From: Salinicoccus sesuvii
Lineage (GTDB): Bacteria > Bacillota > Bacilli > Staphylococcales > Salinicoccaceae
NCBI RefSeq assembly: GCF_042648145.1
Contig: NZ_JBHRWV010000001.1
Location: forward strand, 62,001 to 126,000
DNA length: 64,000 bases
Direction of reading: 5' to 3'
Below are positions 60,917-64,000 of this stretch, one piece after another; within the stretch, counting starts at the first letter, position 1; the number at the start of each line of letters is the position of its first letter. The position numbers and the translations under genes are program-made. The notes beneath the pieces were generated by a model that was not told the DNA's origin, ran no database searches, and saw nothing but the letters and a program-made list of their open reading frames with translations.

Positions 60917-60922
60917 TATAAT
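60917..60922 (+). promoter_or_regulatory. -10 box of the pta promoter
   Basis: Perfect TATAAT with no recognisable -35 hexamer 16-18 bases upstream (ATGAAA at 60894), consistent with an activator-dependent promoter. Confidence 0.65.
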
Positions 60923-60955
60923 ATAGTGTATGAAAAGCTAACCAAGGAGGCTATT

Positions 60956-61942
60956 ATGAGTCAATTTATCGAGCATCTCAAATCTAACCTAGAAGGTAAG
61001 AATATAGAAATCGTCTTCCCAGAAGGCAATGATCCAAGAGTCCTTACGGCTGCTGTGGAACTTGCTGAAACGTCATATGTCAAACCAGTTGTTCTTGGTA
61101 ATGCGTCTGAGCTTGAAGCTCTGGCGACGCGTGAGCAGCTGGATATCAGTGCGCTTGAAACCATTGATCCGGTCGATTACGAAGATATCGACGTACTGGT
61201 GGATGAGTTCGTCAAACGTCGTAAAGGGAAAGTGACTGCAGAACAGGCGCACGAGATTCTAAAAGACGTAAACTATTTCGGTACGATGCTCGTGCACACA
61301 GGTCGTGCCAAAGGTCTCGTGTCCGGTGCCGTCCACTCGACGCCTGATACAGTCCGTCCAGCGCTACAGATCATCAAGACGAAACCTGGTGTGACACGTA
61401 CAAGCGGGGTTTTCTTCATGCTTAGAGAAGATGAACTCTACGTCATGGGTGACTGTGCCATCAATCCGGAACTGAATGCTGAAGAACTTGCAGAAGTCGC
61501 AGTCGAAACTGCCAAGACAGCACGCAGCTTCGAAATGGATCCGCGCGTCGCTCTACTCAGCTTCTCCACAAGGGGCTCAGCAAAGACCGAAGAGACTGAA
61601 AAAGTAAGGCTTGCTACGCAGTACGCGAAAGAAAAGCTACCTGAAGTGCCGATTGATGGAGAGCTTCAGTTTGATGCAGCATTCGTCCCGAGTGTTGCAG
61701 AAAAGAAAGCGCCGGATTCCGAGCTCTCAGGACAAGCGAATGTATTCGTATTCCCTTCTCTTGAAGCAGGCAATATCGGCTATAAGATTGCCCAGCGCCT
61801 CGGCGGATTTGAAGCCTATGGTCCGATTCTCCAAGGACTGAACAAGCCGGTCAACGATCTTTCACGCGGATGTTCGAAAGATGAAGTTTTCACATTGGCA
61901 CTGTTCACTGCAACTCAGGCACTGACATTGGATGATGCATAA
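60956..61942 (+). CDS. pta: Phosphate acetyltransferase
   Basis: 328 residues from ATG 60956, with AAGGAGG upstream. The frame from 60926 overlaps the promoter. Short single-domain Pta: FPEGNDPRVLTAAVELAE, LVSGAVHSTPDTVRPALQ, CAINPELNAEELAEVA, FVFPSLEAGNIGYKIAQRL. It interconverts acetyl-CoA and acetyl phosphate for overflow metabolism with AckA. Overlaps lipL by 11 bases. Confidence 0.97.
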   Translation: MSQFIEHLKSNLEGKNIEIVFPEGNDPRVLTAAVELAETSYVKPVVLGNASELEALATREQLDISALETIDPVDYEDIDVLVDEFVKRRKGKVTAEQAHEILKDVNYFGTMLVHTGRAKGLVSGAVHSTPDTVRPALQIIKTKPGVTRTSGVFFMLREDELYVMGDCAINPELNAEELAEVAVETAKTARSFEMDPRVALLSFSTRGSAKTEETEKVRLATQYAKEKLPEVPIDGELQFDAAFVPSVAEKKAPDSELSGQANVFVFPSLEAGNIGYKIAQRLGGFEAYGPILQGLNKPVNDLSRGCSKDEVFTLALFTATQALTLDDA

Positions 61943-62744
61943 AGTTTTCTCTGAAAAATGGCATTACGTGCCAATCGAGGCGACATCACACCCGTATATG
62001 TCGTTTGCCATGGATGACACGCTACAGGAGATGGTAACGAATGACGGTATTCCGAAGCTCCGTGCCTGGGTGCATCATCCATTCGTTATCCTTGGTTTGC
62101 ATGATTCAAGACTGCCTTTTTTGAATGACGGGCTCGCACATCTTAGAAGTGAGGGGTTCAACTATATCGTCAGAAATAGCGGTGGACTCGGTGTTGTGCT
62201 TGACGAAGGTGTACTAAACGTTTCACTCATCTTGCCCAAATCCGAAGCCGCTCAGATTGATGAAGGGTATGAACACATGCTTGAACTTGTCCGCATGACT
62301 TTCCCTGATGCCGCTATTGATGCGGGTGAAATTGAGCACAGCTACTGTCCTGGTAGCTATGATCTCAGCATCGATGGGCGCAAGTTTGCAGGCATCTCCC
62401 AGCGCAGAATCCGGCAGGGCGTAGCGGTTCAGATCTACCTCTGTATCACTGGGAGTGGGGCAAAGCGTGCAGAGCTCATGCGTAAATTCTACCACTTGAG
62501 TAAAAATGACGCTGAAACGAAATTTTCCTATCCGGAAATCCATCCGGATGATATGGCATCGCTCAATGAACTGCTTGGCACAGAGTATACTGCCGAGTCG
62601 GTGCTTGAACAGATGCTCGATATTATTAGGGAACGGGGGACCTTGTCACCGTTGCCTGAGATGAATCGTGAGACTAAAGAGCGCTATACGCATCATATCG
62701 ACCGGATGAAGGTGCGTAACAGAGACATCCATCCGGACAATTGA
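61932..62744 (+). CDS. lipL: Octanoyl/lipoyl-[GcvH]:protein amidotransferase LipL
   Basis: 270 residues (ATG 61932 or 61935). Biotin/lipoate ligase fold. Nucleophilic Cys139 in SYCPGSYDLSI, GRKFAGISQRR, and NSGGLGVVLDEGVLN. It moves the octanoyl or lipoyl group from GcvH to E2 subunits and so would serve the lipoyl domain of the E2 encoded at 2421-3695. Position next to pta and hemQ is conserved. Confidence 0.93.
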   Translation: MMHKVFSEKWHYVPIEATSHPYMSFAMDDTLQEMVTNDGIPKLRAWVHHPFVILGLHDSRLPFLNDGLAHLRSEGFNYIVRNSGGLGVVLDEGVLNVSLILPKSEAAQIDEGYEHMLELVRMTFPDAAIDAGEIEHSYCPGSYDLSIDGRKFAGISQRRIRQGVAVQIYLCITGSGAKRAELMRKFYHLSKNDAETKFSYPEIHPDDMASLNELLGTEYTAESVLEQMLDIIRERGTLSPLPEMNRETKERYTHHIDRMKVRNRDIHPDN

Positions 62745-62751
62745 AACGAGT

Positions 62752-62784
62752 ATTGAAGGCCATCCGATGAGGATGGCCTTCAAT
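62752..62784. repeat. Hairpin after lipL
   Basis: Perfect 14-bp inverted repeat ATTGAAGGCCATCC / GGATGGCCTTCAAT (62752-62765 and 62771-62784) without a T-run. Confidence 0.65.
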
Positions 62785-62845
62785 ATGGAGCCATACGGGT
62801 TTAAACCTTTTGTAGAGGTGGAATATACACAAAAAGGAGTGGATC

Positions 62846-63055
62846 ATGATGGCTGATGAAAAGAAGAATAGAATGACGACTAAAGAAGATGAAGCACAAC
62901 TTAAAGATAGAGACGAACGTGGACCGGAAGGTGAAGTTAAAGAGGATGTCGCACCGGACAATCCCCCTGAACAAGCCAATAAGGAAGAAGCGGAAAGAGT
63001 AGAAGATGTACAGCAGCAGAAGGATGACAAGGAGCCGCTCGATAACGAAGACTGA
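62846..63055 (+). CDS. Small acidic, disordered protein
   Basis: 69 residues from ATG 62846 (or 62849), with AAGGAG upstream. Almost wholly charged (Glu, Asp, Lys, Arg) with Pro and Gln, no hydrophobic core, no Cys. No family recognised. The RBS and an open frame set apart from its neighbours support a real gene. A stress- or hydration-related role, as for other such proteins, would be speculation. Confidence 0.7.
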   Translation: MMADEKKNRMTTKEDEAQLKDRDERGPEGEVKEDVAPDNPPEQANKEEAERVEDVQQQKDDKEPLDNED

Positions 63056-63145
63056 TGTTTCCGAAATCCAGTACCTGTGCGGGGTTGCCTATCTTTGGTA
63101 GCCCTTATTTTTTATGATATTATAATGGCAAGGGAGGCCACTCGG

Positions 63146-64000
63146 ATGACAATGGATGAATATGGGAAAAAACAGCTTGTAGAAGAAAAGGTCTTTAAAG
63201 ACCCGGTACACCGGTATATTCATGTGCGTGATCAAGTAATTTGGGATTTGATCAAGACGAAGGAGTTTCAGCGTTTGAGAAGAATCAAACAGCTGGGCAC
63301 ATTGTATCTGGCCTTTCATTCCGCTGAGCATTCAAGGTTCAATCACTCGCTCGGCGTATACGAAATTGTAAGGCGCATGGTCGTCAACTTCAAAGAGTTT
63401 AAAGAGTGGAATGATGACGATCGTCTCTTAGCTTTGGCTGCAGCCTTGCTTCACGATCTCGGGCATGGACCTTTCTCGCATTGTTTTGAAACAATATTTG
63501 ATACCGATCATGAAGAGTTTACACGCAAAATCATCCTTGGGAATACGGAAGTGAACGCGGTACTCAAGAAAGTGAGCATCGATTTCCCACTTGAAGTGGC
63601 GAAGGTGATTGATAAGACGCACGAAAACAAACTGGTCATCAGTATGATTTCAAGCCAGATTGATGCTGACCGGATGGATTATCTGCAAAGGGACTCTTAC
63701 TATACCGGTGTCAGCTACGGTAACTTTGACATGGAGCGTATACTTCGTGTGATGCGGCCTGGCAAGGAAGAGATCATCATCAAAGAAAGCGGCATGCATG
63801 CAGTCGAAGACTATTTGATGAGCCGCTATCAGATGTACTGGCAGATCTATTTCCATCCAGTCTCAAGAGGTGGCGAGGTGTTACTTGATCTCGCACTGAA
63901 ACGTGCTAAGTATCTCCATGAGGAAGGTTATGAGTTCAAGCAGGCGCCGAAATACTTCATCCCGTTCTTCACAGGCGACGTATCGGTCGATGATTATCTG
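63146..64000 (+). CDS. HD-domain phosphohydrolase (YwfO type), cut by the window end
   Basis: 285 codons visible from ATG 63146, with GGGAGG eight bases upstream and no stop before the window end. HD motif: His in SRFNHSLGVYE, His-Asp in LLHDLGHGPFSH, and Asp in SQIDADRMDYLQRDS. Resembles dNTP triphosphohydrolase-like proteins of Gram-positives. C-terminal part not visible. Confidence 0.92.
   Translation, partial: MTMDEYGKKQLVEEKVFKDPVHRYIHVRDQVIWDLIKTKEFQRLRRIKQLGTLYLAFHSAEHSRFNHSLGVYEIVRRMVVNFKEFKEWNDDDRLLALAAALLHDLGHGPFSHCFETIFDTDHEEFTRKIILGNTEVNAVLKKVSIDFPLEVAKVIDKTHENKLVISMISSQIDADRMDYLQRDSYYTGVSYGNFDMERILRVMRPGKEEIIIKESGMHAVEDYLMSRYQMYWQIYFHPVSRGGEVLLDLALKRAKYLHEEGYEFKQAPKYFIPFFTGDVSVDDYL

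Noticed and set aside
1..64000. CRISPR arrays, tRNA/rRNA genes, insertion sequences, prophage genes
   Set aside because: Looked for and not seen by eye. A tRNA or covariance scan would be needed to exclude small RNA genes fully.

Overview
The window is a core chromosomal segment of a low-to-moderate GC Gram-positive coccus of the family Staphylococcaceae, most likely a Salinicoccus/Jeotgalicoccus-type relative rather than Staphylococcus itself. The order clpC | radA - PIN/TRAM - (ispD-ispF) - gltX - cysE - cysS - mrnC - rlmB - rae1 - sigH - rpmG - secE - nusG - rplKA - rplJL - rsmC - rpoBC - rpsL - rpsG - fusA - tuf - M20 amidohydrolase - kbl - epimerase is the classical staphylococcal order, and RpoB, RpoC and the other core proteins read closely to those of S. 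aureus. Base composition is clearly higher in GC than Staphylococcus, and ispD/ispF (non-mevalonate isoprenoid pathway) sit where S. aureus has none. No rRNA, tRNA, CRISPR array or insertion sequence was seen.

Layout. 1-1354: 3' part of clpC. 1395-15184: a catabolic island inserted between clpC and radA. Its left half is a leftward operon for E1alpha, E1beta and E2 of a lipoyl-dependent 2-oxoacid/acetoin-type dehydrogenase (no E3) plus a SorC-family regulator. This diverges from a rightward galactitol-type PTS operon: EIIA, EIIC, EIIB, a small membrane protein, a zinc alcohol dehydrogenase, a degenerate SDR, an intact SDR and a degenerate EIIB. Its right half is a glucitol PTS operon (GutM, EIIC, EIIBC, EIIA) with a SAF-domain oxidoreductase. 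Both PTS operons start from TTGACA-N17-TATnAT promoters overlapped by CcpA (cre)-like sites. 15322-25020: information-processing and isoprenoid genes, with a cysteine T-box ahead of cysE-cysS. 25058-41130: translation/transcription superoperon, with L1-type and L10-type leaders and several hairpin terminators.

41215-49208: three tandem M20D amidohydrolases (leftward), then kbl-tdh threonine catabolism, two HAD phosphatases and tadA. 49257-53156: an MFS exporter divergent from an XRE/TPR regulator with twin operator palindromes, then a DMT-family exporter. 53298-56126: folE2, bshB2, yojF and a pdxK/thiD kinase (leftward). 56244-57602: ung and two small conserved genes. 57911-59857: YtrA-type GntR regulator with an ABC transporter. 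59905-60821: hemQ and, downstream of it, an unlisted 30-residue cationic peptide gene. 60956-64000: pta (with a cre-like site in an activating position), lipL, a small acidic protein and the start of an HD-domain hydrolase cut by the window end.

The most unusual part is the clpC-radA island. One PTS operon carries intact/inactivated pairs of two different enzyme families (EIIB and SDR), beside an E1-E2 set whose E2 has Asn in place of the family's catalytic-motif Asp.
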